The notes: a model not told the origin generated them from the sequence alone. 64,000 bases of DNA from Sphingopyxis sp. PAMC25046 (GCF_004795895.1 NZ_CP039250.1:1054001-1118000); one strand, 5' to 3'; positions 9,952-19,569 are shown, numbered from the stretch's first letter. Program-made: numbers and translations.

Positions 9952-12900
9952 TGCCCAAAAGAATCGACATCCAATCCATCCTCGTCATCGGCGCCGGCCC
10001 GATCGTTATCGGTCAGGCGTGCGAGTTCGACTATTCGGGGACGCAGGCCATCAAGGCGCTGAAGGAGGAGGGCTATCGCATCGTCCTCGTCAACTCCAAC
10101 CCGGCGACGATCATGACCGATCCCGACCTCGCCGACGCCACTTATGTGGAGCCGATCACGCCCGAGATCGTCGCGAAGATCATCGAAAAGGAGCGCCCCG
10201 ATGCGGTGCTGCCGACGATGGGGGGGCAGACCGCGCTCAACACCGCGCTCGCGCTCGCGCAGGACGGCACGCTCGCGAAATATGGCGTCGAGATGATCGG
10301 CGCCGATGCCGAGGCGATCGACAAGGCGGAGGACCGGCAGAAGTTTCGCGACGCGATGGACAAGATCGGGCTCGAAAGCGCGCGCAGCGGCGTTGCGCAC
10401 ACGCTCGACGAGGCGTTCGCGGTGCTCGAACGCACCGGGCTGCCCTCGATCATCCGTCCGTCCTTCACGCTCGGCGGTACCGGCGGCGGGATCGCGTATA
10501 ACCGCGAGGAGTTCGAACATATCGTGCGCGGCGGGCTGATCGCCTCGCCGACGACCGAAGTCCTGATCGAGGAATCGCTCCTCGGCTGGAAAGAATATGA
10601 GATGGAGGTGGTGCGCGACCGCAAGGACAATTGCATCATCATCTGTTCGATCGAGAATGTCGATCCGATGGGCGTGCATACCGGCGACAGCATCACCGTC
10701 GCGCCCGCGCTGACGCTGACCGACAAGGAATATCAGATCATGCGCAACGCGAGCATCGCGGTGCTGCGCGAGATCGGGGTCGAAACCGGCGGGTCGAACG
10801 TCCAGTTCGCGGTCAATCCCAAGGACGGCCGCCTGATCGTGATCGAGATGAACCCGCGCGTGTCGCGCTCGTCGGCATTGGCGTCGAAGGCGACGGGCTT
10901 CCCGATCGCCAAGGTCGCGGCGAAGCTCGCGGTCGGCTATACGCTCGACGAGATCATGAACGACATCACCGGGGTGACCCCGGCATCGTTCGAACCGACA
11001 ATCGACTATGTCGTCACCAAGATCCCGCGCTTCGCGTTCGAAAAGTTCAAGGGCGCCGAGGCGACGCTGTCGACCGCGATGAAGTCGGTCGGCGAAGTGA
11101 TGGCGATCGGCCGCACCATCCATGAATCAATGCAGAAGGCGCTGCGCGGGCTGGAGACGGGGCTTTCGGGCTTCAACTTCGTCGAGCGGCTGAAGGGCGC
11201 GACGCACGATCAGCTGCGCAACGAGCTGGCGCAGCGCACTCCCGACCGGCTGCTCAACACCGCGCAGGCGATCCGTGAGGGCCTGCCGCTCGCCGAGATC
11301 AACCGCGTCGCGGGTTACGACATGTGGTTCCTCGAACGCATCGCCGAGATCGTCGAAGCCGAGCAGGAGGTTTGCAAGAACGGCTTGCCGCGCGATGCCG
11401 AAGGGCTGCGCAAATTGAAGGCGATGGGCTTTTCCGACAAACGCCTTGCCTATCTCGCGCTCCAGTCGGCGAACCTCCAGCCGGGCACGCGTCATGCGAC
11501 CGCGCACGGCAGCGGTTTGATCCACGAGGCGGTCAAGGCGATGACCGGCGGCGTGACCGAGGGTGAAGTGCGCAAGCTGCGCCACAAGCTCGGCGTGCGC
11601 CCGGTGTTCAAGACGATCGACACCTGCGCGGCGGAGTTTCAGGCGCAGACGCCCTATCTCTATTCGACCTACGAAGCGCCGACTTTTGGCGAGCCCGAGA
11701 ATGAGGCGAACCCGTCGGACCGCAAGAAGGTCGTGATCCTCGGCGGCGGTCCCAACCGCATCGGGCAGGGGATCGAGTTCGATTATTGCTGCTGCCACGC
11801 CTGCTTCGCACTCGAAGAGGCGGGCTATGAAACGATCATGGTCAACTGCAACCCCGAAACGGTGTCGACCGACTATGACACGTCCGACCGCCTCTATTTC
11901 GAGCCGCTGACCGCCGAGGATGTGCTCGAAATCCTCCACGTCGAAATGTCGAAGGGCGAACTCGTCGGGGTGATCGTCCAGTTCGGCGGGCAGACGCCGC
12001 TCAAGCTCGCGCAGGCGCTGAGCGAAGCGGGCATCCCGATCCTCGGCACCTCGCCCGACGCGATCGACCTCGCCGAAGACCGCGAGCGCTTCGCAGCGCT
12101 CGTCAACAAGCTCGGTCTCAAGCAGCCCGAGAATGGCATCGCGCGCAGCCGCGAGGAAGCCGTCGCGGTCGCGGCGCGCATCGGTTATCCGGTGCTCACG
12201 CGCCCCTCCTATGTGCTCGGCGGCCGCGCGATGGAGATCGTCGACGATCAGGCGCAGCTCGAAAATTACATCGAGACCGCGGTGCAGGTGTCGGGGGACA
12301 GCCCGGTGCTGATCGACCGTTATCTGCGCGACGCGATCGAGGTCGATGTCGATGCGCTCTGCGACGGCACCGACGTGGTCGTCGCGGGCGTGCTCCAGCA
12401 TATCGAGGAGGCGGGCGTCCACTCGGGCGACAGCGCCTGCTCGATCCCGCCCTACAGCCTGTCGGACACGATCGTCGCCGAAATCGAGCGGCAAGCCGAC
12501 GCGCTCGCGCGTGCGCTCGAAGTCCGCGGCCTGATGAACATCCAGTTCGCGGTCAAGGATGACGAGGTCTATCTGATCGAGGTCAACCCGCGCGCGTCGC
12601 GCACCGTGCCCTTCGTTGCGAAGGCGGTGGGTTCGCCGATCGCCAAGATCGCGGCGCGCGTGATGGCGGGCGAAAAGCTCGCCGACCTGCCCACGATCAA
12701 CCGTGACATCGACCATGTCGCGGTGAAGGAAGCGGTCTTCCCCTTCGCGCGCTTCCCCGGCACCGATCCGGTGCTGAGCCCCGAGATGAAATCCACCGGC
12801 GAAGTTATGGGAATCGATAGTGATTTCAACCTTGCGTTCGCCAAGGCGCAGCTCGGCGCGGGCGACCGCCTGCCGACCACGGGGCGCCTCTTCGTGTCGG

Positions 12901-13271
12901 TCAAGGACAGCGACAAGGCGCGCGTCATCGGCGCGGTGAAGCAGCTCGCCGACTGGGGATGGAAGGTCATCGCGACCGGCGGCACCGCAGACTATCTGGG
13001 GAGCCAAGGGATCGACGTCGAGCGCGTCAACAAGGTCGCCGAAGGGCGTCCGCATATCGTCGACCGGATCAAGGATGGCGACGTCCAGCTGATCTTCAAC
13101 ACGACCGAAGGCTGGCAGTCGCTGCAGGATTCGCAATCGATCCGCGCCTCGGCGCTGGCGGCCGATATCGCCTATTATACGACGGCGGCGGCGAGCGATG
13201 CGGCGACGCAGGCGATCGGGGCGCTCCGCTCGCGCTCTCTTGAAGTAAAGCCGCTTCAGGACTATTATTGA
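9951..13271 (+). CDS. carB: Carbamoyl-phosphate synthase large subunit
   Basis: The 1106-residue synthetase subunit. Two homologous ATP-grasp halves (about residues 1-400 and 560-950) make carboxyphosphate and then carbamoyl phosphate. The oligomerisation domain lies between them, and the C-terminal MGS-type allosteric domain spans about 960-1106. Conserved landmarks include [20 protein letters not shown] at the N-terminus, [10 protein letters not shown], and [20 protein letters not shown] starting the second half. Length is normal. The ATG overlaps the TAA of the inserted gene by one base. The large reverse-strand open frame over the same DNA is a codon-bias shadow. Confidence 0.98.
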   Translation: MPKRIDIQSILVIGAGPIVIGQACEFDYSGTQAIKALKEEGYRIVLVNSNPATIMTDPDLADATYVEPITPEIVAKIIEKERPDAVLPTMGGQTALNTALALAQDGTLAKYGVEMIGADAEAIDKAEDRQKFRDAMDKIGLESARSGVAHTLDEAFAVLERTGLPSIIRPSFTLGGTGGGIAYNREEFEHIVRGGLIASPTTEVLIEESLLGWKEYEMEVVRDRKDNCIIICSIENVDPMGVHTGDSITVAPALTLTDKEYQIMRNASIAVLREIGVETGGSNVQFAVNPKDGRLIVIEMNPRVSRSSALASKATGFPIAKVAAKLAVGYTLDEIMNDITGVTPASFEPTIDYVVTKIPRFAFEKFKGAEATLSTAMKSVGEVMAIGRTIHESMQKALRGLETGLSGFNFVERLKGATHDQLRNELAQRTPDRLLNTAQAIREGLPLAEINRVAGYDMWFLERIAEIVEAEQEVCKNGLPRDAEGLRKLKAMGFSDKRLAYLALQSANLQPGTRHATAHGSGLIHEAVKAMTGGVTEGEVRKLRHKLGVRPVFKTIDTCAAEFQAQTPYLYSTYEAPTFGEPENEANPSDRKKVVILGGGPNRIGQGIEFDYCCCHACFALEEAGYETIMVNCNPETVSTDYDTSDRLYFEPLTAEDVLEILHVEMSKGELVGVIVQFGGQTPLKLAQALSEAGIPILGTSPDAIDLAEDRERFAALVNKLGLKQPENGIARSREEAVAVAARIGYPVLTRPSYVLGGRAMEIVDDQAQLENYIETAVQVSGDSPVLIDRYLRDAIEVDVDALCDGTDVVVAGVLQHIEEAGVHSGDSACSIPPYSLSDTIVAEIERQADALARALEVRGLMNIQFAVKDDEVYLIEVNPRASRTVPFVAKAVGSPIAKIAARVMAGEKLADLPTINRDIDHVAVKEAVFPFARFPGTDPVLSPEMKSTGEVMGIDSDFNLAFAKAQLGAGDRLPTTGRLFVSVKDSDKARVIGAVKQLADWGWKVIATGGTADYLGSQGIDVERVNKVAEGRPHIVDRIKDGDVQLIFNTTEGWQSLQDSQSIRASALAADIAYYTTAAASDAATQAIGALRSRSLEVKPLQDYY

Positions 13272-13366
13272 AGGACCGCTCCACCCCCCGACATTGACGG
13301 AACAGCGGCGCAGCCGCCCGGCGAAGTTTCGCTGGCGCTGGATTATTGACGAAGGACAACAGGATA

Positions 13367-13843
13367 ATGGCAAGCGTTGAAAAGGTGCCGATGCTGGCAG
13401 AGGGCTATGAGAAGCTGACAGCGCAACTCGCGACCCTCAAAGCCGAGCGACCGCTGATCGTCGATGCGATCGAGGAAGCGCGCGCGCATGGCGACCTTTC
13501 GGAAAATGCCGAATATCACGCCGCCAAGGAACGCCAGGGCCAGGTCGAAGCGACGATCGGCGACCTCGAAGACAAGCTTTCGCGCGCGCAGGTGATCGAC
13601 CCGACGACGCTGTCGGGCGACCGCATCGTGTTCGGCGCGACGGTCACGCTCGCCGACGAGGACGACAAGCCGGTCAAATACCAGATCGTCGGGCAGGCCG
13701 AAGCCGACGCCAAGGACGGCAAGATCAGCTATAATTCGCCGCTCGGCCGCGCGCTGATCGGTCGCCGCGTCGACGACGAGGTCGAAGTCACCGTGCCCGC
13801 GGGCGACAAATATTATCTCGTGACCAAGATCGAATTCATCTGA
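13367..13843 (+). CDS. greA: Transcription elongation factor GreA
   Basis: A 158-residue GreA, which rescues backtracked RNA polymerase by stimulating transcript cleavage. The N-terminal coiled coil carries [18 protein letters not shown] with the acidic tip residues. The C-terminal FKBP-like domain ends [18 protein letters not shown] and VTKIEFI. The ATG at 13367 matches the family start ([17 protein letters not shown]), with AGGA just upstream. It lies 95 bases after carB in the same direction; the gap holds no clear terminator, so read-through from carB is possible. Confidence 0.97.
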   Translation: MASVEKVPMLAEGYEKLTAQLATLKAERPLIVDAIEEARAHGDLSENAEYHAAKERQGQVEATIGDLEDKLSRAQVIDPTTLSGDRIVFGATVTLADEDDKPVKYQIVGQAEADAKDGKISYNSPLGRALIGRRVDDEVEVTVPAGDKYYLVTKIEFI

Positions 13844-13856
13844 CGGGCGAGCGAGG

Positions 13857-14492
13857 GTGAAGCCACAGGACGCGCCGTTGGTCACGGGCTATGCGCTCGC
13901 CTGTGTCGTCATCTTCGTGCTCGTGTGGATTACCGGCTTTCAGCTCGACGCGATCGTGCGCGCGGGGTTTATCCCCGCGCGTTTCGGCAATGAACTGATC
14001 CTGCCGCCGGGGACGATGGTGCCCTTTGTGTTGACGCCGCTGTCGTCGGCTTTCCTGCACGGCGGGGTGCTGCATATCGTCTTCAACATGGTCGTTCTGC
14101 TGTTCATCGGCCGCCAGCTCGAGGCGCCGCTGGGCACCAAGGCGATGGCGGTACTGCTGCTCGCCGGCGCCTATGGCGGCGCGCTCGCCCAGTTTCTTGC
14201 CGATCCCGCTTCGGCGGTCCCGATGATCGGCGCGAGCGGTGCGATTTCGGCGCTGATCGCGGTGTTTGCCTTGATCTTCAGCCGCAGCCAGGCGCCCGCA
14301 ATCGGCCCGATCCCTGGCCATTGGGTGCGCGCGCTATGGCTCGCCGCCGCGTGGATCGGGCTTCAGCTGCTCCTCGGTTTCGCGGGCGGCGGCGGGTTCG
14401 GTGCGGTCGCGATCTGGGCGCATGTCGGCGGCTTTCTCGCCGGCCTGTTCCTCGCTCGCCCGCTACTCCGCTGGCGCTTCGGCGCGCGCTAG
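13857..14492 (+). CDS. Rhomboid family intramembrane serine protease
   Basis: A six-helix rhomboid protease of 211 residues. The catalytic serine is in GASGAISA (about residue 124), and the catalytic histidine is in WAHVGGFLAG in the last helix. HGGVLHIVFNMVVL supplies the conserved His/Asn of helix 2. Rhomboids cleave transmembrane helices within the inner membrane; the substrate cannot be inferred. The GTG start lies 14 bases after the greA stop, preceded by GCGAGG, so the gene is probably co-transcribed with greA. Its 3' end overlaps the convergent NUDIX gene by 4 bases. Confidence 0.93.
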   Translation: MKPQDAPLVTGYALACVVIFVLVWITGFQLDAIVRAGFIPARFGNELILPPGTMVPFVLTPLSSAFLHGGVLHIVFNMVVLLFIGRQLEAPLGTKAMAVLLLAGAYGGALAQFLADPASAVPMIGASGAISALIAVFALIFSRSQAPAIGPIPGHWVRALWLAAAWIGLQLLLGFAGGGGFGAVAIWAHVGGFLAGLFLARPLLRWRFGAR

Positions 14493-15034
14493 GCGGCGAG
14501 CAATCCGCCCGCGAGCAGCATCGCGACGCGCACGTCTATCCCGCAACCCTCGGCGCGTTTCATGGCGACGAAATCGGCGATGCCCGTGATCGGAACGCGA
14601 TGGACGACGATATCCTCGCCGTCGACCCCGCCGCCTTTGCCAACCCGGGTGAGGTCGGTGGCGACGAGCAGCGTGAAGCTTTCGCTGACCATGCCGGGCG
14701 AGCTGTAGAATTCGCCGACGGTGCGCCATCGCGCGGCGCGATAGCCGGTTTCCTCCTCAAGCTCGCGCTCCGCCGCGATCTCGGACGCTTCGCCCGCCAT
14801 GTCGTCGCCGACGAGCCCCGCGGGCAGTTCAAGGCAATTGATATTGAGCGGCACGCGATACTGCTCGACCAGGATGACGTGCCGCCCGTCGTCGCCCTCG
14901 TCGATCGCCAGGATCACCGCGGCGTGGATACCGCGCGCACGCGCGACATATTCCCAATTTCCCTGTTGTTTGACCGTGATGAAGCGGCCTTCCCACCGCG
15001 TCTCGATGGGGGTGTCGGGGCCGGGGCGGCTCAT
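14489..15034 (-). CDS. NUDIX hydrolase (ADP-ribose pyrophosphatase type)
   Basis: A 181-residue NUDIX enzyme with a complete Nudix box at about residues 77-99: G-x5-E-x7-REL-x-EE-x-G, seen as GEASEIAAERELEEETGY at its end. The upstream FITVKQQGNWEYVARA strand and the GLVGDDMAG turn match the ADP-ribose pyrophosphatase subgroup. It probably cleaves a nucleoside diphosphate linked to another group; the substrate is not fixed by sequence. Cytoplasmic. It lies 11 bases downstream of the first TPM gene on the same strand and may be the last gene of the lemA-TPM operon. Confidence 0.88.
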   Translation of the reverse strand: MSRPGPDTPIETRWEGRFITVKQQGNWEYVARARGIHAAVILAIDEGDDGRHVILVEQYRVPLNINCLELPAGLVGDDMAGEASEIAAERELEEETGYRAARWRTVGEFYSSPGMVSESFTLLVATDLTRVGKGGGVDGEDIVVHRVPITGIADFVAMKRAEGCGIDVRVAMLLAGGLLAA

Positions 15035-15045
15035 GATATTTCCTT

Positions 15046-15726
15046 TTAAAGTTCGATAAGGCGGTCGGGGAGTTCGTTCGGATTTTCGCTACCGCGCGGG
15101 AAATGTTCGGCGAGCACAACGCCCATCTGGCGCACCGCTTCGGCCATGCCTTCACCCGGCTTGCCCGCGCGCACGCGCTCGATCAGCGCGGCCATCGCGT
15201 CGCCCCACACGCCGGACGCGACCTTCGCGGCGATCGCCTCGTCGGCGACGATGTCGGCGCGATGCTCCTTCAGACTCAAATAGAGAAGCACGCCCGTGCG
15301 GCCCGTGGTCTTGCCCTCGGTCCCCACCTTGAACAGGTCGATCGCGCGGGCACGCACCCGCTCGGCCTTGATGCTGCGCGGAGTCAGCGCCATGCGCAGC
15401 GGCCGCCACAGCAGGATCAGCCACACGCCGATCCATTTGAGCACGCCGAACGCAATCACCATCCCCAGCCATTGGTTGGCCGTGAGCTCATGGCCCCAGC
15501 CTCCGGTCAGCCGGTCGTAAAGGCCGCGGTAGAATTCAGGGAAGAGCGCGACGATCGACATGGCGAGGAAGGCGACGATGCTCGCCCAGACGAGCGCGAC
15601 ATCGTCATAGTCATTGGATTTTCCGGCGACGACCGTGACGATCTCGCCGCTCGTTTGCGCCTCGGCCGCTGCGACCGCGGCGGTGACGATATCATGGTCG
15701 GCTTCGCTGACATGGCTGACTTTCAT
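15046..15726 (-). CDS. TPM domain membrane protein (first of three paralogues)
   Basis: A 226-residue protein with a TPM-type domain split around two membrane segments (VWASIVAFLAMSIVALFP near residue 46 and WLGMVIAFGVLKWIGVWLIL near 85). The C-terminal part contains RTGVLLYLSLKEHRADIVAD, the typical TPM strand that in homologues binds metal. No signal peptide; an inner-membrane protein. It follows the two other TPM genes and lemA on the same strand with 12-base spacing. TPM domains are found in thylakoid photosystem II repair factors and in bacterial envelope proteins; the bacterial role is unresolved. Confidence 0.85.
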   Translation of the reverse strand: MKVSHVSEADHDIVTAAVAAAEAQTSGEIVTVVAGKSNDYDDVALVWASIVAFLAMSIVALFPEFYRGLYDRLTGGWGHELTANQWLGMVIAFGVLKWIGVWLILLWRPLRMALTPRSIKAERVRARAIDLFKVGTEGKTTGRTGVLLYLSLKEHRADIVADEAIAAKVASGVWGDAMAALIERVRAGKPGEGMAEAVRQMGVVLAEHFPRGSENPNELPDRLIEL

Positions 15727-15738
15727 AGGTCCCCTCCC

Positions 15739-16563
15739 TTACCAGCCGCCCGAGGCGCCGCCGCCACCGAAGCTGCCGCCACCGCCCGAGAAACCGCCGA
15801 AGCCGCCGCCTCCGAAGCCGCCGCTACCCCATGACGAACCGCCGCCGCCACCGCCCCAATTGCCCCAGTCGTCGTCATCGCCCCAGATGATGATCGGCGC
15901 GGCGCCCCACGGCCCGCCCTTGCGCCGTTTCCTGCCGCGCCGCGAGCGGCTCGACAGCCAGGGGATGACGAAAAAGATCAGGATGATGAAACCGATGAAG
16001 AAAAGCCCGCCGAAATTGCCGTCGTCGGCGCGGTCGCGTTCTTGCGCTGCGGCCGCCTGCGCGCGAGCGGCAGCTTCCTCGGGCGGCAGCTCGATCTGCT
16101 CGGCGATCGCATCGACGCCGGCCTGGATGCCGCCGGGATAATCATCGGCCTTGAATTTGGGAGTGATCGTGTCGCGGATGATCCGCCCCGACATCGCGTC
16201 GGTCAGTACGGGTTCGAGGCCGAGGCCGACCGCGATATGCATCCGCCGATCGTCCGGCGCGATCAGAAAAACGACGCCATCGTCACGAGCCTCGTCCCCG
16301 ATCCCCCATTCGCGGCCAAGCCTATAGCCATAGTCGGCGACGTCGCGACCCTCCAGATCCTTGATCGTCGCGACGACGAACTGGTGTCCGGTCCGCTTCT
16401 CGAGTTCGAGAAGCTGCGTATTGAGCGCGGCTTCCTCGGCCGCGGGGATGATATCGGCCTGATCGACGACCGGATTGCCCGCGAGCTTGGGGAAGGTCTG
16501 CGCGGTCGCGGGCGCAGCGAGCAATGAGAGGCCCAGTGCCCAGCCGAGCAAAAGCGACCTCAT
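15739..16563 (-). CDS. YgcG/TPM domain protein with glycine-rich tail
   Basis: A 274-residue exported TPM protein. A signal peptide (about residues 1-21, ending ATAQT) is followed by the TPM domain at about 25-150 (NPVVDQADIIPAAEEAALNT; DDGVVFLIAPDDRRMHIAVG). A membrane helix at about 187-205 (GLFFIGFIILIFFVIPWL) follows, then a basic stretch and a long Gly/Ser/Trp/Phe-rich tail. This is the YgcG-like architecture usually found beside LemA. The ATG overlaps the stop of the upstream TPM gene by 4 bases. The glycine-rich tail is low-complexity and probably disordered. Confidence 0.88.
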   Translation of the reverse strand: MRSLLLGWALGLSLLAAPATAQTFPKLAGNPVVDQADIIPAAEEAALNTQLLELEKRTGHQFVVATIKDLEGRDVADYGYRLGREWGIGDEARDDGVVFLIAPDDRRMHIAVGLGLEPVLTDAMSGRIIRDTITPKFKADDYPGGIQAGVDAIAEQIELPPEEAAARAQAAAAQERDRADDGNFGGLFFIGFIILIFFVIPWLSSRSRRGRKRRKGGPWGAAPIIIWGDDDDWGNWGGGGGGSSWGSGGFGGGGFGGFSGGGGSFGGGGASGGW

Positions 16564-17084
16564 TCGGTATCTCCCGTTTGCGCGGCGATAGCGTCGATGC
16601 CGGTCGACAGGCCACCCGCATAATCCTGAATTTCGAACTGCGGAAGCATTTCATGAATGACGGCGAGCGCCTTGTCGTCGGTCAGTATCTTTTCCATTCC
16701 CAAGCCAGTTGCGATGCGTATCTGCTGTTCTTTGGGAGCGACAAGAATGACGATACCGTCGTCATGATCCTGCCTGCCGATTTCCCAGCGCTCACCAAGA
16801 CAGGTTCCGAAATTGTCCACCCGCGCGCCATGCAGGCTGGACGTCGTCGCAATGACCATCTGGTGTTTCGTCCGCATTTCATACCGGGCCAGTCGATCGG
16901 ACAAGCGCGCTTCCTCCTCGCCGGTCAATATCTCCGCCGCATCGGTTACGCGGCCGGTCATCGCCATCGGTGGGACGCCCTCGCAGGCAACCGTCTCGCT
17001 TGCGATAGCTGGCTCCGACGCCGCCTTGCATCCGCTCGCGCCCAGCAGGATCGCGAGCGGAGCGACAAGAGCGACGCGGCGCAC
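16560..17084 (-). CDS. TPM domain lipoprotein
   Basis: A 174-residue protein with a signal sequence ending in GASGC at residue 19, a plausible though not ideal lipobox. The TPM domain follows (GRVTDAAEILTGEEEARLSD; DDGIVILVAPKEQQIRIATG). Unlike its neighbour it has no C-terminal membrane helix or glycine-rich tail, so it would be a periplasmic or lipid-anchored version. It lies one base downstream of the lemA stop and overlaps the next TPM gene by 4 bases, so the genes are clearly one operon. Confidence 0.83.
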   Translation of the reverse strand: MRRVALVAPLAILLGASGCKAASEPAIASETVACEGVPPMAMTGRVTDAAEILTGEEEARLSDRLARYEMRTKHQMVIATTSSLHGARVDNFGTCLGERWEIGRQDHDDGIVILVAPKEQQIRIATGLGMEKILTDDKALAVIHEMLPQFEIQDYAGGLSTGIDAIAAQTGDTE

Positions 17085-17085
17085 C

Positions 17086-17688
17086 TTATTGCCCGAAGTC
17101 GACCTTGGGCGCCTGATTGGCGTTGGGCGTCACCGCGCGATAGGGGGTCATCGCCTCAGCGCCATGGACGATCTTGGCGCCGATGATGTCGGGGAAGGTG
17201 CGGATCGTCGTATTATAGTCCTGCACCGCGGCGTTATAGTCCTGCACCGACACGTTGATGCGGTTCTCGGTGCCCTCGAGCTGGGTCATCAGGTCGGCGA
17301 AGCGCGCCTGGCTCTTGAGGTCGGGATAGGCTTCGACGGTGACGAGCAGGCGGCCGAGAGCGCTCGACACATTGCCTTGCGCCTGCTGGAAGGCCTGCAC
17401 CTTGGCGGGATCTTCGAGGTCGTCGGTGCTGAGTTTCACCTGCGTCGCCGACGCGCGCGCCTGGATCACGCCTTCGAGCGTCGACTGTTCGATATTGGCG
17501 GCGCCCTTCGCGGTTTCGACAAGATTGGGGATCAGGTCGGCGCGCCGCTGATAGGCGGCTTCGACATTCGCCCACTTCGCTTTCGCGGCCTCTTCCTTGG
17601 TGGGGACGCTGTTGATGCCGCAGGCGGACAGGCTCATCGCGGCGACGGGCAGGATCAACCAGCGGGCGTTACGATAGGTCATGGTCAT
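17086..17688 (-). CDS. lemA: LemA family lipoprotein
   Basis: A 200-residue LemA-family protein. The signal sequence ends with a good lipobox (SLSAC, Cys23). The following helical bundle contains the family motif RRADLIPNLVETAKG (about residues 48-62) and a long coiled region to LRR-like NVSVQDYNAAVQDYN. LemA proteins sit in the envelope, often with TPM/YgcG partners; their biochemical role is unknown. I chose the ATG at 17688 because GGAGGGAG precedes it and the signal peptide begins there. It is the first gene of the lemA-TPM-TPM-TPM(-NUDIX) operon and diverges from mscL. Confidence 0.9.
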   Translation of the reverse strand: MTMTYRNARWLILPVAAMSLSACGINSVPTKEEAAKAKWANVEAAYQRRADLIPNLVETAKGAANIEQSTLEGVIQARASATQVKLSTDDLEDPAKVQAFQQAQGNVSSALGRLLVTVEAYPDLKSQARFADLMTQLEGTENRINVSVQDYNAAVQDYNTTIRTFPDIIGAKIVHGAEAMTPYRAVTPNANQAPKVDFGQ

Positions 17689-17805
17689 CAGGCTCCCTCC
17701 GGCGGCGTTTTGCCGCAACAATACACATAATAGGATCGCGCTTGCCTTTGTGCAATCATCACGGCAGTTTTCACGGCACGGCTCAACAACTCGGGGTACG
17801 ACAAG

Positions 17806-18228
17806 ATGCTGAATGAATTCAGGGAATTTATCGCGCGAGGCAATGTCATCGACCTCGCCGTCGGCGTCATCATCGGCGGCGCCTTCGCGACGATCACCAA
17901 GTCGCTGACCGAGGATATCATCATGCCGGTCGTGGGCGCGATCTTCGGCGGGGTCGATTTTTCGAACATGTTCATCCGCCTTGGTCCGGTGCCGGAGGGC
18001 GTGTCGGCGACCGACTATGCGGCGCTCAAAGAGGCCGGGGTCGCGATGTTCGGCTATGGCGCCTTCATCACCGCGACGATCAACTTTCTGATTCTGGCGT
18101 GGATCATCTTCCTGCTGGTAAGGGCCGTGAACAGGGTGGTGCGCAAGGAAAAGGCGCCTGACGCGCCGACGGGCCCGACCGAGGTCGAACTGCTGGCAGA
18201 AATCCGCGATGAGCTGAAGAAGAAGTAG
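17806..18228 (+). CDS. mscL: Large-conductance mechanosensitive channel MscL
   Basis: A 140-residue MscL, the pore that opens under membrane tension to release solutes after hypo-osmotic shock. The N-terminal amphipathic helix and first membrane helix ([20 protein letters not shown]) are followed by a periplasmic loop and the second helix ([20 protein letters not shown]). A charged C-terminal helix ends KKK. Length and motifs are typical. It is a single-gene unit with its own hairpin terminator downstream, divergent from lemA across 117 bases. Confidence 0.97.
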   Translation: MLNEFREFIARGNVIDLAVGVIIGGAFATITKSLTEDIIMPVVGAIFGGVDFSNMFIRLGPVPEGVSATDYAALKEAGVAMFGYGAFITATINFLILAWIIFLLVRAVNRVVRKEKAPDAPTGPTEVELLAEIRDELKKK

Positions 18229-18248
18229 TTCGCGATCCGCGACGAAAC

Positions 18249-18279
18249 GCCCGCCCGCTCTTCCCAAGCGCGGGCGGGC
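18249..18279 (+). terminator. Hairpin terminator of mscL
   Basis: GCCCGCCCGC (18249-18258) pairs perfectly with GCGGGCGGGC (18270-18279) around an 11-base loop, 20 bases after the mscL stop. It is followed by TTCCTATAT, a weak T-tract. Probably terminates mscL before the tmRNA gene. Confidence 0.7.
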
Positions 18280-18299
18280 TTCCTATATGGGTTGTTGCC

Positions 18300-18650
18300 G
18301 GCTTCGGCTGGCTATGAGGATAAATGGTGTCGTGGAATAGACACAGCGGACCCGGGGGCAGTACCCGGCGGCTCCACCACAAACCCGCGTTTCATCGATG
18401 GGCGCGCGGGTTTCTGACGGGGCCGAACCAGGATCGACGTGTGTTCAAAGACGATGTTTTCTTCCGGGCTGAGTAACCCGTTCAAGGCTCAAAACTATAA
18501 GTGCTAACGATAACGAAGCACTCGCTCTTGCTGCCTAACCGATAAGCCTCACGGCCTAAGGTTAGACAAATAGAACGCGGTTCGGACCGAACCGGGCAAC
18601 AGAATCGGATACCAGCGGCTGGGGACGAGCCGGGCAACAGAATCGTCCCA
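18300..18650 (+). ncRNA. ssrA: Transfer-messenger RNA, circularly permuted two-piece form
   Basis: The tmRNA that rescues stalled ribosomes. Gene order is permuted, as in alphaproteobacteria: the acceptor piece comes first, ending GGCTCCACCA with CCA at 18377-18379. An intervening loop (18380-18418) follows, then the coding piece from GGGGCCGAACCAGGATCGAC at 18419. GGGGCC pairs with GGCTCC to close the tRNA-like end. The tag frame at 18503-18538 translates as ANDNEALALAA plus stop, the alphaproteobacterial type. Outer ends are approximate; the internal landmarks are exact. Processing should remove the loop to give two RNA chains. Confidence 0.95.
18592..18645. repeat. Two 16-base direct repeats at the tmRNA 3' end
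   Basis: CCGGGCAACAGAATCG occurs at 18592-18607 and again at 18630-18645, 38 bases apart. Both lie at or just beyond the presumed 3' end of the tmRNA coding piece. They may represent a duplicated RNA-processing element or a duplicated pseudoknot segment. Confidence 0.6.
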
Positions 18651-18676
18651 CCTTTCCCTTATCGTTAACAAGAAAA

Positions 18677-18696
18677 GGGAGCGGCGAACCGCTCCC
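18677..18696 (-). terminator. Terminator of the BON-domain gene, possibly bidirectional
   Basis: An 8-bp perfect stem GGGAGCGG/CCGCTCCC. On the minus strand the loop is TTCG and TTTTCTTGTT follows, an excellent intrinsic terminator 25 bases beyond the BON gene stop. Read on the plus strand it has a CGAA loop and TCTCTC, so it may also end tmRNA transcription. Confidence 0.85.
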
Positions 18697-18720
18697 TCTC
18701 TCTCGCCCTGCGGCGAGCCA

Positions 18721-19569
18721 CTAGCTGCCCTGTGGTGCGAACGACGTGCTGTCGACGCGCAGATTGTTCTGCACATGCTTCACGCCCGTCACATCGTCAG
18801 CCAAGTCCTCGGCGCGGCGCTTGGCGCGCTTGCTGTCGACCATGCCATCGAGCGTGACTTCGCCGCCCGAAACGGTAACGCCGATGCGCGACGCATCGAC
18901 CCAATAATCCTCGGTCAGCCGGTCGTTCACATCCTCGCGAATGCGGTCGTCCGAACGCACATAGTCGGCCGGCCCGCGCCCGCGATGGTCGCGCTCGCGG
19001 CGGCGCTGCGCTTCCTCGTCGCCAAACCACGACAGCACTTCGTCGCCTGCGCGCTCGAAGAAGCCGCGTTCGTGATGCCCGCGCGGCGAATAGCCGCCGC
19101 GGTCATAGGTTGATCGGCCGAAATCGGCGGCACCATAAGGGATATAGGTCGGCCAGCCATAAGGGTCGGCATATCCCATATAGGACCAGGCCGATTGGCG
19201 ATCCTCGCGGTCGCGCCAATCGCGATCGCGCGACCCGCGATAGTGGTCCCTGTCGCCGCGCTCGCCATATCGCTGATCGTCGTCCCAATAGCGCCGCGCG
19301 CCATAGGTGCGATTCCAGTCGTTTCCGGCATAGTCGCGCGGGCGGTCAGCGCTGTAATGACCGCGCTCGGTGCGTTCGCGTCCGCTGCGGCCATAGTCGC
19401 TATGGCGCCGCGTCTCGCGCGGACCGAATCCGGCTTCGGGGTAGCCACCATAGGCGTAACCGCCGTTGTCGTCGCGGCTCGTTTCCCACTCATAAAGCGA
19501 ACCCGATTGCGTATCGCGATCGCCGGCTTCGTCGCGGCTGCCGCGATCTTTGTTCGTCTGCCTCTCCAC
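18721..19569 (-). CDS. BON domain-containing protein
   Basis: A 282-residue protein. The N-terminal two thirds are highly charged and low-complexity (Arg/Asp/Tyr/Gly-rich, with RDRDWRDREDR-type runs). A hydrophobic/aromatic patch follows, and a single C-terminal BON domain covers the last 70 residues (DVNDRLTEDYWVDASRIGV then GGEVTLDGMVDSKRAKRRAE). BON domains bind phospholipid surfaces and occur in osmotic-stress proteins. No signal peptide is visible. I chose the GTG at 19569, preceded by GAGGAG; the open frame extends further but the leader looks non-coding. Confidence 0.85.
   Translation of the reverse strand: MERQTNKDRGSRDEAGDRDTQSGSLYEWETSRDDNGGYAYGGYPEAGFGPRETRRHSDYGRSGRERTERGHYSADRPRDYAGNDWNRTYGARRYWDDDQRYGERGDRDHYRGSRDRDWRDREDRQSAWSYMGYADPYGWPTYIPYGAADFGRSTYDRGGYSPRGHHERGFFERAGDEVLSWFGDEEAQRRRERDHRGRGPADYVRSDDRIREDVNDRLTEDYWVDASRIGVTVSGGEVTLDGMVDSKRAKRRAEDLADDVTGVKHVQNNLRVDSTSFAPQGS

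Noticed and set aside
11127..13373. A 748-codon open frame on the minus strand across carB
   Set aside because: Antisense to the second half of carB; composition typical of a mirror frame, no motifs.
15739..15850. Dense GCCGCC repeats that look like a short tandem or CRISPR-like array
   Set aside because: They are codons of the glycine-rich tail of the TPM protein; no spacers of constant length and no cas genes.
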